Source: CAVURW01 sp963743595 (GTDB lineage: Bacteria; Verrucomicrobiota; Verrucomicrobiia; Methylacidiphilales; UBA1321). Taken from it: a DNA stretch of 62,182 nucleotides. Below, in pieces: positions 17,493-25,033 of this stretch. The DNA is taken from contig CAVURW010000094.1 in assembly GCA_963743595.1 (NCBI GenBank), positions 1 through 62,182 of the forward strand. Direction: 5' to 3'. The stretch's first letter is position 1, and each line of letters begins with the position of its first letter. The notes beneath the pieces were generated by a model. It saw nothing but the letters and a program-made list of their open reading frames with translations, was not told the origin of the DNA and made no database searches. Position numbers and translations under genes: made by a program.

Positions 17493-17534
17493 CGTGGTCT
17501 TTCTTATTGGGTGGAGCGTCACGCTCCCCCCGCG

Positions 17535-17557
17535 CCCGCCGGATTGTCACCGGCGGG
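17535..17557. other. GC-rich hairpin between two transfer genes
   Basis: CCCGCCGG and CCGGCGGG flank a 7-base loop in the gap before the coupling-ATPase gene. A second short hairpin GGAGCG-TCA-CGCTCC lies beside it at 17512-17527. They may attenuate transcription between the ParA part and the coupling-ATPase part of the operon. Confidence 0.5.
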
Positions 17558-17607
17558 TTTGGTTTTGGTTTGTCGACAATGCTGGATGTGTCCGTCCCGT
17601 TGTCGGG

Positions 17608-17619
17608 GTCACAAGTGAC
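17608..17619. promoter_or_regulatory. Operator-like palindrome GTCAC-AA-GTGAC
   Basis: A perfect 5-bp-arm palindrome with a 2-base centre, in the 185-bp gap upstream of the coupling-ATPase start. A second box with identical arms begins 45 bp further upstream. Paired identical boxes suggest a dimeric repressor controlling the coupling-ATPase unit separately from the ParA unit. Confidence 0.55.
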
Positions 17620-17652
17620 GGGCTTTCCTGGCCCAACCCACTTCTCGTGGGT

Positions 17653-17664
17653 GTCACGTGTGAC
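17653..17664. promoter_or_regulatory. Operator-like palindrome GTCAC-GT-GTGAC
   Basis: The second copy of the box, with arms identical to 17608-17619 and a different 2-base centre. The 45-bp distance is about four helical turns, which would place two bound dimers on the same DNA face. Confidence 0.55.
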
Positions 17665-17677
17665 TCCTGTTTGGTTC

Positions 17678-18184
17678 TTAGGTTCTGTAGCTGTTGGCTT
17701 CGGTCAGGTTGTTTCGACGTTCGATGAATCTCAGGATCAGTCGCCCGAACGAGACGAAGAACAGGACGGCACTTAGGCTCAACCCGTAGAGCGTCACGAG
17801 GACGCCTCCCGGAATTGCCAAAGCGAGCAGAGAGACGGGCAGGACGAAGAAGAACATCGCCACTGCAAATCCCCACGAAGCCTGGGCCAAATTGAACCGT
17901 TCACCAGAAGCCACCTCCATCCGACGAGCAATCAGCTCCAGATGGTTGGTGGCCTGGTTCTGGGCTGCCTGAATCCGGCCCAAGGCCTGTTCCGCCACCC
18001 CGCGCAAAGCGACGGGCGACAGAACGGCTTGGGTTTCCCGAGATTGAAGAGCCACCAGAAGAGCTATAAGTGGATCGTTCGGCGTGAGCTTAGCGGTTGC
18101 GAAAGCCATGGCGATTTTCGCACGATCAGCTTCCGGGTAAGTCTTCAGCAGAATCTCGACTGGGGTCGTGTTTTCGTTGCTCAT
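17678..18184 (-). CDS. Small membrane protein of the transfer operon
   Basis: A 168-aa protein: an N-terminal helical region (residues 1-105, with NNQ-rich coiled-coil text around ATNHLELIARRMEV) and two membrane segments at about 108-130 and 133-152. It overlaps the ParA-like gene by 4 bases and is translationally coupled to it. An ATPase paired with a small double-span protein recalls MobD/TraL-type accessory pairs of mobilizable plasmids, but no family is recognised. Confidence 0.65.
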   Translation of the reverse strand: MSNENTTPVEILLKTYPEADRAKIAMAFATAKLTPNDPLIALLVALQSRETQAVLSPVALRGVAEQALGRIQAAQNQATNHLELIARRMEVASGERFNLAQASWGFAVAMFFFVLPVSLLALAIPGGVLVTLYGLSLSAVLFFVSFGRLILRFIERRNNLTEANSYRT

Positions 18185-18936
18185 GCGACCCCCAAGAGTT
18201 CAGAGGCCTTGCTCCATTCCGCTCGGCAAACCTGGGCCCAGTACGTAATCCGGGCCCGGTCCAAAATCGGGATGTTGCTCCGCTGATTAAGCTGAAGTTG
18301 GCTCGGCAGAATCGGATGCTTCATCCATTGCACCATCGAGCCGTCGTAAAGACCGGGCATTTCAATCTCGACCGGTCGAAACACTCTTCGGAATTCCTGG
18401 CCGGTAGGGCCGAAGTATTCGGGGAACGTTTCCTCCAGTGGGGTAATGACCCGCTCCTCTTTCTTGCGATTGAGTACGATGACGTAAGAGACCCGGCTCT
18501 TGAGTTTTTGCGCCCATTCATAGACCGAGGCTGCGCTGGCAGGTTCCGGTGTGATGACGCCCACACAAATGATGGTTAGCGGCATGAATTCCAGCACCCG
18601 TGTCGCTTGGGCGAACCAGGAGTGGAAATCCCCACCTGAGTTGGCGGGTAGATCCACCAGCGTGATGGGTGCTTCCGCCTCACAAGCGCAATTTAGGAGT
18701 TTATCGGCATCGGCTTTGGACCGGATGTCCGGCCCGCCAATTCCCGGCAGGAAATGAGCAAAGCTGGAAGCCTTGCCCGCGTTTTCTTGATCGCAATCAA
18801 ATGCTGAAAAGACGATGCCCTTTTCCGTGAGCATGTCCGCCAGGGTGATCATTGCGAAGGTTTTGCCTACGCCTCCCTTACCACCAAGGGAGAAGGCCAG
18901 TCGTTTATTTTGTTGTTGAGTAGGATTTGTGTCCAT
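18181..18936 (-). CDS. ParA/MinD-type ATPase of the transfer region
   Basis: A 251-aa deviant-Walker ATPase: SLGGKGGVGKTFAM at residues 16-29 (signature lysine and P-loop), FDCDQENAGK as the A' motif and LVDLPANSGG as Walker B. In mobilizable elements such proteins (MobD, TraL and related) assist relaxosome loading or pole placement rather than partition. No ParB-like partner is present, which favours the transfer role. It heads the leftward operon that runs at least to the coupling ATPase. Its ATG lies at the end of leader copy 3. Confidence 0.8.
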   Translation of the reverse strand: MDTNPTQQQNKRLAFSLGGKGGVGKTFAMITLADMLTEKGIVFSAFDCDQENAGKASSFAHFLPGIGGPDIRSKADADKLLNCACEAEAPITLVDLPANSGGDFHSWFAQATRVLEFMPLTIICVGVITPEPASAASVYEWAQKLKSRVSYVIVLNRKKEERVITPLEETFPEYFGPTGQEFRRVFRPVEIEMPGLYDGSMVQWMKHPILPSQLQLNQRSNIPILDRARITYWAQVCRAEWSKASELLGVA

Positions 18937-18995
18937 GCCCGTAGTTCATCACGGTTCGGGCAAAACCGGGTTGAGCACGGGTGGCACCTGTCGTG
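18934..18995 (-). promoter_or_regulatory. Conserved element leader, copy 3 (parA-like operon)
   Basis: On the minus strand the sequence reads GACAGGTGCCACCCG, then CAACCCGGTTTTGCCCG and CTACGGGCATG, with the ATG of the ParA-like gene at the end. The box begins 52 bp before the ATG. CGGTT-TTGCCCG-AACCG can form a hairpin. This is the copy that best ties the leader to an intact gene. Confidence 0.65.
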
Positions 18996-19090
18996 GATTC
19001 TTGCGATAATTTTGAACTCACACCCATAAGCCTCACAGCCGTTCTGGTTGCAATCGTCCAGAACTTCCCCTATCACTTCGTCAAAATCTT

Positions 19091-19546
19091 GTGGAAAAAG
19101 AACCGCCAAAACTAATCGCCATTGACCATGACAATTACCACGCCGAGCATGTAGGTCGGACTTCGGACGGACGTCAGTTTTTTCTCACGACACCTTTTAT
19201 TCCAGCAAGTCATGACGGAAAGAGTTCAGGTTCGGAATTTGTGGCATTATTCCTCTTTAATGCCCTTGGTACTTTCATCGATGCAAAAATTGAAGACTTT
19301 GGTCCTAGAGCGTCAATGAACGAAGAAAAGAGAAAAGCGAGCCATGACGCTTTACTCCAAGAGTTGGGCGAAGTCACCTTCCAAAGAATCGTTGTCGCGC
19401 CATTTTCAGTCGAACGTTTCGGAGTGCACTTTGGCCTGATCTTGCGGGTTCCAGACGACGACGATGATGTTTGGGCTGTGGAGATGCAGCCAGGAAACTA
19501 TATGGCCTTTTTTGAACCCTGGGATAGCGGTGACTACGATACTTAG
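19091..19546 (+). CDS. Uncharacterised immunity-like protein ending in GDYDT
   Basis: A 151-aa soluble protein, probably from GTG at 19091. It has the pattern IAIDHDNYHAEHVGRT at the N-terminus, FGPRASMNEEKR in the middle, and a strongly patterned C-terminus VAPFSVERFGVHFGLI and MAFFEPWDSGDYDT. I know this pattern from unnamed families in Planctomycetota and relatives, without a known function. It precedes an SMI1/KNR4 gene by 15 bases in a cluster of immunity-type genes, which suggests a protective or accessory role. No toxin partner is visible. Confidence 0.6.
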   Translation: MEKEPPKLIAIDHDNYHAEHVGRTSDGRQFFLTTPFIPASHDGKSSGSEFVALFLFNALGTFIDAKIEDFGPRASMNEEKRKASHDALLQELGEVTFQRIVVAPFSVERFGVHFGLILRVPDDDDDVWAVEMQPGNYMAFFEPWDSGDYDT

Positions 19547-19561
19547 GATTTAGCGGTTTAT

Positions 19562-20080
19562 ATGAATAACCTTTTCGAGCGGATCAGACTTTGGGCGTCG
19601 AATAACAATTCTAAAGTTTTGGAAAGCTTAAAGCCGGGTGCGTCTGAGTCTCAACTTCTAAATCTGGAAAGGGCCCTGGGCGGCTCGGTGCCTGCGGTAT
19701 TAAGAAACCTCTTGTCCATTCATAATGGGCAAGAGGGCCAAGCGTTTCTTGAAAATGAAGAGGGCTGGCGATTGATGAATACTAGCGAAATAGCCGCGCT
19801 TCATAAGTGGCTGACGGAAGATGATTTTTCCGAATGTGAGTGTTCCAGCCGTGATGGCCGGGTAAAGGCAATGTGGTGGAATCAGCGGTGGATTCCTGTC
19901 ATGACAGGGCCTTGTGGTGATATGTTAGCAATGGATTTGGACCCCACAGCCCTTGGGCACCCAGAGCAAATCATAATGTTCTATCACGATGAGGGGACGC
20001 GTTATGTCGAATACGCAACCCTCGTGGACATGATTGAAACGTTTTTTCAGGATTTACTATGGAGGGATTTAGAGGTCTAA
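19562..20080 (+). CDS. SMI1/KNR4 (SUKH) family protein, likely immunity protein
   Basis: A 172-aa SUKH-fold protein. Family marks are LKPGASESQLLNLERALGG (the xxGASExxIxxxExxLGxxLP start), PAVLRNLLSIHNGQ and WRLMNTSEIAAL, followed by WIPVMTGPCGDMLAMDLDP (the typical W-I-P-x-x...G-D strand pair). Members neutralise nuclease and deaminase toxins of polymorphic toxin systems or act in regulation. No toxin gene is adjacent, so it may protect the host cell from competitors or be an orphan acquired with the element. Confidence 0.85.
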   Translation: MNNLFERIRLWASNNNSKVLESLKPGASESQLLNLERALGGSVPAVLRNLLSIHNGQEGQAFLENEEGWRLMNTSEIAALHKWLTEDDFSECECSSRDGRVKAMWWNQRWIPVMTGPCGDMLAMDLDPTALGHPEQIIMFYHDEGTRYVEYATLVDMIETFFQDLLWRDLEV

Positions 20081-20202
20081 AGACGCCTACAGCAGATAGT
20101 TTAGCCAAAAAATGTTTTTAAAAGCTATGCCGAAAGATGAGCCGTTCTGATTGCAAGTGGAATGAAAGGTTCACCCTGTAGTGGCTCTTTTATCAAAAGG
20201 AG

Positions 20203-20709
20203 TCAACCCTCATCTGGCCAACTATATACCTTCTTAAACTTTTGAAAAAGTTCCGGGCTATTCAATAATTTAGCACCGTTCGTTGCTAGTCTCTGGAGGC
20301 GTGGACCGGGATCAGTACTTGTAACGAGCAGGAATACGTCCGGACTAAAGCGGCCATCGGCCTTTTCCAGCCGAAGCGCTTCTACTAACGTGGAAAATGT
20401 GTCCTTTACATGCTTCGCGAAGGTATCGTCGGCAGAGGCGTCTGCGTAACGTTTCTGGACGTCTGAAAGCGCTTCATCAAACGCGTTGGAATTATAGCCG
20501 TAGGGCCACTCAACCGGAATAAATCCAAGATCAGGACTCTTCTTTTGACACCACTCGGTAGTGGTTGCGACGCCAAATACGGTCATTACGCAGTCATCCG
20601 TACAAATAGCGTATCCAGACAAAGTCTCGTTTGGGCGAGAACTTGTGATATGCTCGATACTTTCTGCGACTGCATTCCTAACGTGGCTTAATAGGTGGTC
20701 CATTTTCAA
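20203..20709 (-). CDS. DUF4303 family protein
   Basis: A 168-aa protein with SGYAICTDDCVMTVFGVATT near residue 30 and VEWPYGYNSNAFDEALSDV, matching the DUF4303 layout (a strand with Y-A-hydrophobic-x-T-D, then W-P-Y). The family is uncharacterised and often found among immunity genes such as SUKH proteins. Here it faces the SUKH gene across a short gap, in line with that habit. It is followed upstream by an unrelated gene in the same direction. Confidence 0.65.
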   Translation of the reverse strand: MKMDHLLSHVRNAVAESIEHITSSRPNETLSGYAICTDDCVMTVFGVATTTEWCQKKSPDLGFIPVEWPYGYNSNAFDEALSDVQKRYADASADDTFAKHVKDTFSTLVEALRLEKADGRFSPDVFLLVTSTDPGPRLQRLATNGAKLLNSPELFQKFKKVYSWPDEG

Positions 20710-20957
20710 CTATGGAAAGGTTGACTCTCGCCTTCCACATTTGCCATCCCCTTTTTATAACGTAAAGTAGTAATCATGTAAGAGTAGGGAAACAAATCTC
20801 CTGAAAAGCTCTTCGGCATTCTCGAACGAGGGGTTAAATAAGGGAAGCGTCCATCGTCCCATCGCCGTAAACGTCCGGAGGCCAAATGATCGTATTTTGA
20901 AGAGTATTCTCGTTCTTTAAATTTCCGAACGCAAATTGCAACTCGTCGACACGCCGC

Positions 20958-21794
20958 TTAACAATGCTGAAAGACCAAGGCCCGAGCGATTCCCTTGTTG
21001 TCCCGGCCAATCATAACCGCTGCGCCACAATCCCAAGCATTTATGACGCACCCTCGTTTAACGACAAGGAACGTGTCGTGGTTCCCAAGCTTTTGAACAG
21101 GGGCAAATTTCGGTTGGCCTCCAAAAGCGGCTGAGAGGTGAAAATCTATCCAGCAGTTGTCCCCATCGCCTCGAACCGCCCTAATTTCGGTCGGAACCAC
21201 TTCAATATTATGGTAATAGCCCAGGTCGAAAATTCCCAGAGGAGCACAGCCCACCCGGTTCGGAAAAACGTCCCAGGTTAGCGATGCTAACTGAGAATGA
21301 GGCTGGTGCATGAGGAGAACCTCTTCCCAGTCTGATTCCCCGTCAAAAATATCCCATACTCCGGTGGCAATATCAGGGATTTGGCCTGAGCCAGTAGCTG
21401 TAGGCATCTCATCGAATTCACACCAAATATCACCCACCACCAGTCTACCGTCCTTCACAGAAAAGCTGCCCAACAAACGGAGCCCGATAAAAGAACAGAA
21501 CGGAATCGGATGCGTGCCGGTTCCTCCCCTGCCTGAATCGACTTTCAAGGTAATGTTTGGCCTGCCGAGTAGGTCTGCCGATCCCTCGCAATGGTAGCCT
21601 CGGGCCATTACGAGGACATCGACGTCACGGACCTTAAATTCGGGGCTTATCGTCGCACGCCCTGTGGCATCGGTCACTGCTTTGAGCTGCCTTTTCTCTC
21701 GAGAGTTAAACATGAACCAGACATGAGCACCGACAATTGGGTTGCCCTGTTCGTCATCCACGATCGCTATGATCTCATCCATTTTATTCACCAA
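20958..21794 (-). CDS. Carboxypeptidase-regulatory-like domain protein, unknown C-terminus
   Basis: A 278-aa protein. The N-terminal 75 residues (DEQGNPIVGAHVWFMF, TDATGRATISPEF, VDVLVMARGYH) form a beta-sandwich of the carboxypeptidase-regulatory-like/CnaB kind. The C-terminal 200 residues have no recognised family. There is no signal peptide, which is unusual for this fold. An alternative start is at 21782 (MDEIIAIVDDEQG). It belongs to the run of immunity-like single genes of the element. Confidence 0.6.
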   Translation of the reverse strand: MVNKMDEIIAIVDDEQGNPIVGAHVWFMFNSREKRQLKAVTDATGRATISPEFKVRDVDVLVMARGYHCEGSADLLGRPNITLKVDSGRGGTGTHPIPFCSFIGLRLLGSFSVKDGRLVVGDIWCEFDEMPTATGSGQIPDIATGVWDIFDGESDWEEVLLMHQPHSQLASLTWDVFPNRVGCAPLGIFDLGYYHNIEVVPTEIRAVRGDGDNCWIDFHLSAAFGGQPKFAPVQKLGNHDTFLVVKRGCVINAWDCGAAVMIGRDNKGIARALVFQHC

Positions 21795-22017
21795 GTCATT
21801 CTCGATAACAGTGTTGCTCCAGACCCATCAGATGGTGCCAGATAGACGGTTGATTGCTGCTCGCACTACGGATTAACGGCTTCGGATTCCTCTAGATGGA
21901 GGCATAGTGTTCTTCGTCTAAAGCGACTATTCCTTCGAACAGCTATTGAAAAGCTGTCCTTTTGAATCATTTGGTGAAAGTAATCAAAAACACGCTGCTT
22001 TTTTTATTGGGATTATC

Positions 22018-22434
22018 TTACCTCAACACATCCGGCCCAATTTTGAAATCATCTGCGGGATCGGATTTAGGTTCTTCTTTGGGCTTGGGCTTCCAACCCG
22101 CAGTTGGTCTAACGATTTTGGGTTTCCAAGGATCATCCGATCCTTCAACGATGGGGCGATAGTCAGCTTGATTATCCTGAGTCTTCGTCACCTGTTTCTC
22201 TGTCGTTGACTCCTTTTTGATTGGCTTCGGGTCTTCCAACAGGCTCTCTAAATCGGCGACCTCTCGCTTGATCTTAACGGCATTCTTGACGGCTTTCTTG
22301 TAGAATTTAATCAGGCTTTGACGAGAGGTTTTCACACCATTGGCAGTCAGATGAGCCGCAATCTGATTGAAGTTGATCTGCTGCTTCCTCATTTTTAGGA
22401 TAGTGGCGAGGTGCGGAGTTAGGATCGAAGCCAT
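22018..22434 (-). CDS. Small DNA-binding protein beside the oriT-like region
   Basis: A 138-aa protein. The N-terminal 50 residues (FNQIAAHLTANGVKTSRQSLIKFYKK) look like a helix-turn-helix of the kind in plasmid mobilisation accessory proteins; the rest is Lys/Pro/Glu-rich and disordered. It is transcribed away from a noncoding stretch with three inverted repeats, with the relaxase on the other side. This is the usual place of a TraK/TraJ- or TrwA-type relaxosome helper that binds oriT. The role is inferred from position. Confidence 0.55.
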   Translation of the reverse strand: MASILTPHLATILKMRKQQINFNQIAAHLTANGVKTSRQSLIKFYKKAVKNAVKIKREVADLESLLEDPKPIKKESTTEKQVTKTQDNQADYRPIVEGSDDPWKPKIVRPTAGWKPKPKEEPKSDPADDFKIGPDVLR

Positions 22435-22459
22435 GAAGAGAAATGTATCCCATTCGAAT

Positions 22460-22633
22460 CAAAACGGCAACATTCTAGCAACCATACAGCACCGTTTTGA
22501 AGAGGTTTAGTTTTAGGGGCGACTTCATGGCTTTAAATGGGTGCTGTTTCTCTTCGCAAGCAACCTCTGGAAGAGAAACGGCACCCGCGCAAAAGTGCAT
22601 GACGAAGTCCATGCACGTATTGCGTCTTTTGCG
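22460..22633. other. Candidate origin of transfer with three inverted repeats
   Basis: Noncoding, between a small DNA-binding protein and the relaxase region. It contains CAAAACGG/CCGTTTTG (22460-22467 and 22492-22499), a 17-bp inverted repeat with one G:T pair (22539-22555 and 22570-22586, GGGTGCTGTTTCTCTTC and partner, 14-base loop), and a nested hairpin GTGCATG/CATGCAC (22595-22616) inside CGCAAAAG/CTTTTGCG (22588-22633). Such nested repeats beside a MobF relaxase are typical of oriT. The nic site cannot be fixed by eye. Confidence 0.6.
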
Positions 22634-23240
22634 AACTGATGTTGATACAAGTAGTGTTCTATATGAAGTCAGGTGACACCATAAGAAGAACCTGCGGTTC
22701 CGTCCGCAGTAGCCTAGCGGCATTGGCGCGGGGGGTAACTCCCGGGTCAAAAGCTGCCGTGACATCATCCCATCCTCATCATGAGGCGGGGCTCACTGTG
22801 AAGTGTGCCCTGAGCCTGATAGCGTTAATTGGGCATAGGGACAGGCTGATTGGCAAGTCTAATGTAAGTGAACTGAGTAAAAGTGTCGTTAATACGAAAG
22901 AGCCCAAAACGCTGGTAGGCTCTGACCAAAATGGTAAAGCGGTGAGTTGTCTTCTGTTAGACGGGAAGCACACGGATCACAGAACCGCCGGCATACTATC
23001 AGAGACTAAACCAATCGTGTACTTGTATCGAAACAGGATAAGCCCGATATCTTGCCTTCACTGGGCAGGCGTCTCCGTAAGGAGCACTGATGAGATAGCG
23101 GGTATGAGAGGTTGGAAAAAGCAAATGCTGTTCTGTAATGGAACGGATAGAAGACGATCTTCAACACGAAAGTGTGCCCACTTCCAACTGGTCGTGAATG
23201 ACGAGAGAGTTCGTAGAACCTGCTTAGGAGGGAATGTCAA

Positions 23241-24746
23241 ATGAACATGGTTAACCCCATGTGTGCGCCCTCCGATAAAGCGCTCAACTGGAACCAGATC
23301 AACTGGAAAAAGTGTGAGCAATTTGTGCGCAGGCTGCAAGCGCGTATCGTCAAGAGCATACGGGAAAAGCGTTGGGGCAAGGTGCAAGCCTTGCAGCGAC
23401 TCTTGACCCATTCGTTTTCCGGTCGAGCCTTGGCCGTGAAACGAGTTACGGAAAATAAAGGCAAACGCACGGCGGGAGTCGACCGGGTTCTCTGGAAGAC
23501 TCTGGCCAGCAAAGCAGTGGCGATTGAGTCGCTGGGCGGTCGGGGCTATCGGCCCCAGCCGTTACGGCGCATTTACATCCCCAAATCCAACGGTAAGCTT
23601 CGCCCGCTGGGCATCCCCACCATGAAGGATCGAGCGATGCAGGCACTTCACCTGCTCGGCCTGATCCCGATTGCGGAGACCCTGGCGGATCGAAACTCCT
23701 ATGGATTTCGCCCCGAACGGTCCACCCACGATGCCTTGGAGCAATGCCACGGCATCTTGTCCAAGGAGTACTCGCCCCAGTGGATTTTGGAGGGTGATAT
23801 TAAAGGATGTTTTGATCATATCAGTCACGATTGGATGCTGCGGAACATTCCCATGAACCGGGGCATCCTGAGTAAGTGGTTAAAGGCCGGTTTTGTCGAA
23901 AATCGAACCCTGTTCCCCACAGTCGCGGGAACTCCTCAGGGCGGGATCATTTCCCCAACCCTGGCCAACATGACCTTGGATGGGTTGGAAAGCCTTCTGA
24001 AAGAACGATTTCCCATCGTAATTAAGAAGAGCCTCCGCCATAACCCCAAAGTCCACTTGGTACGGTACGCCGATGACTTCATTATCACCGCAGCGGATAA
24101 AACCTTGCTTGAAAATGAAGTGCGTCCCTTGGTCGAGCAGTTTTTGTGCGACCGAGGGCTGGTCCTTTCACCCGAAAAGACCAAAATCACGCATATCGAC
24201 AAAGGGTTTGATTTCCTCGGCCAAAACGTACGCAAGTACAACGGTACCCTGCTGATCCAACCCTCCAAGAAAAACACCCTCGCGTGCTTGGATAAAGTTC
24301 GGCAGGCCATCGACCGTTCGGGTGCCCTCGACCAAGTGGCCGTGATCAAACAACTCAATCCCATCCTGCGCGGCTGGTCCAATTACCATCGGCATGCGGT
24401 GTCCAAACGCCGCTTTTGCTGGATGGAAATCGCCGTGCAAAACTGTCTCTGGTTCTGGGCTAAACGCCGCCACCAGCACAAGCCATTTCCCTGGATCGTC
24501 CATAAGTACTGGCGATACTTTAATGGCAAGAAGGTGTTTGCTGCGGATACCGGAAAACGGACCGATAAGGGGCAAAGCATCTGGGCCAAGCTACTCTGCT
24601 TGAGTCAGGTACGCATCGTCCGTTTCCGCCGACTTCGAATCGATGCCAATCCTTTCGACCCGGCCTGGTATTCGTATTTTGAAGAGCGCCCCCTCTTTAA
24701 GAAGTTTGGCATTCGAATGAACCCGAAACAGCCTCCCGTAACATGA
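23241..24746 (+). CDS. ltrA: Group II intron reverse transcriptase/maturase (LtrA type)
   Basis: A 501-aa intron-encoded protein that splices its intron and copies it into new DNA sites. It has an N-terminal RVT_N region (WNQINWKKCEQFVRRLQARI), RT motifs with GYRPQPLRRIYIPK, NSYGFRPERSTHDAL and the catalytic YADDF near residue 275, and a maturase domain X (LNPILRGWSNYHRH). The C-terminus ends shortly after AWYSYFEERP. The HNH endonuclease usual in this class is missing, so target-site cleavage for primer formation would have to use another route. Confidence 0.95.
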   Translation: MNMVNPMCAPSDKALNWNQINWKKCEQFVRRLQARIVKSIREKRWGKVQALQRLLTHSFSGRALAVKRVTENKGKRTAGVDRVLWKTLASKAVAIESLGGRGYRPQPLRRIYIPKSNGKLRPLGIPTMKDRAMQALHLLGLIPIAETLADRNSYGFRPERSTHDALEQCHGILSKEYSPQWILEGDIKGCFDHISHDWMLRNIPMNRGILSKWLKAGFVENRTLFPTVAGTPQGGIISPTLANMTLDGLESLLKERFPIVIKKSLRHNPKVHLVRYADDFIITAADKTLLENEVRPLVEQFLCDRGLVLSPEKTKITHIDKGFDFLGQNVRKYNGTLLIQPSKKNTLACLDKVRQAIDRSGALDQVAVIKQLNPILRGWSNYHRHAVSKRRFCWMEIAVQNCLWFWAKRRHQHKPFPWIVHKYWRYFNGKKVFAADTGKRTDKGQSIWAKLLCLSQVRIVRFRRLRIDANPFDPAWYSYFEERPLFKKFGIRMNPKQPPVT

Positions 24747-24784
24747 CTCGGTTCTGCCTTCTACAGCAGGACTTCTCACGGCTC

Positions 24785-24818
24785 GAGCCGGATGAAGGGA
24801 AACTTTCAAGTCCGGTTC
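24785..24818 (+). ncRNA. Group II intron domain V
   Basis: A 34-base hairpin that begins GAGCCGGATG, has a GAAA tetraloop and ends GTCCGGTTC, the invariant catalytic domain V layout with its AGC triad. The lower stem GAGCCGG/CCGGTTC and the loop are intact, so the ribozyme core looks functional. Confidence 0.92.
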
Positions 24819-24872
24819 CAAGGGGAGGAGTTGGTAGTAATATCAACTCCTTACCCGGTTTATACAGGTGAA

Positions 24873-24900
24873 TTGACTTGCCGTGGAACGGGTGTATAAT
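24873..24900 (+). promoter_or_regulatory. Strong sigma-70-type promoter for the relaxase
   Basis: TTGACT and a perfect TATAAT are separated by 16 bases. It lies just 3' of the intron and 134 bases upstream of the relaxase start, so the intron does not separate the relaxase from its promoter. The long leader of about 125 bases contains GTTGTC-type repeats. Confidence 0.7.
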
Positions 24901-25033
24901 GGGATGTGGCCTCCGATTTGGCCGGTTTTCCACGCTGGGCGACAAATTCCTGTTGTCGGGCGCGCTTTCCGGCCTTGTTGTCCAAGGCCCGCGCCAATCG
25001 GATTACCGCCGATTCCCGATTTAGAAAAGATTT

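Larger units (their letters stand above)
22660..24865 (+). mobile_element. Group II intron (chloroplast-like class), 5' end uncertain
   Basis: The element has structured RNA domains before and after a maturase gene. The 3' boundary is well marked: domain V at 24785-24818 and a domain VI hairpin (GGGGAGGAGTTG with paired CAACTCC, bulged A) ending near 24857. The 5' end is unsure: GTGTGCCC at 22803 fits the GUGYG consensus, but would leave only 438 bases for domains I-III. GTGACACC at 22666 would give a more normal 575. It sits between the oriT-like region and the relaxase promoter and does not interrupt a recognisable ORF. Confidence 0.8.
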
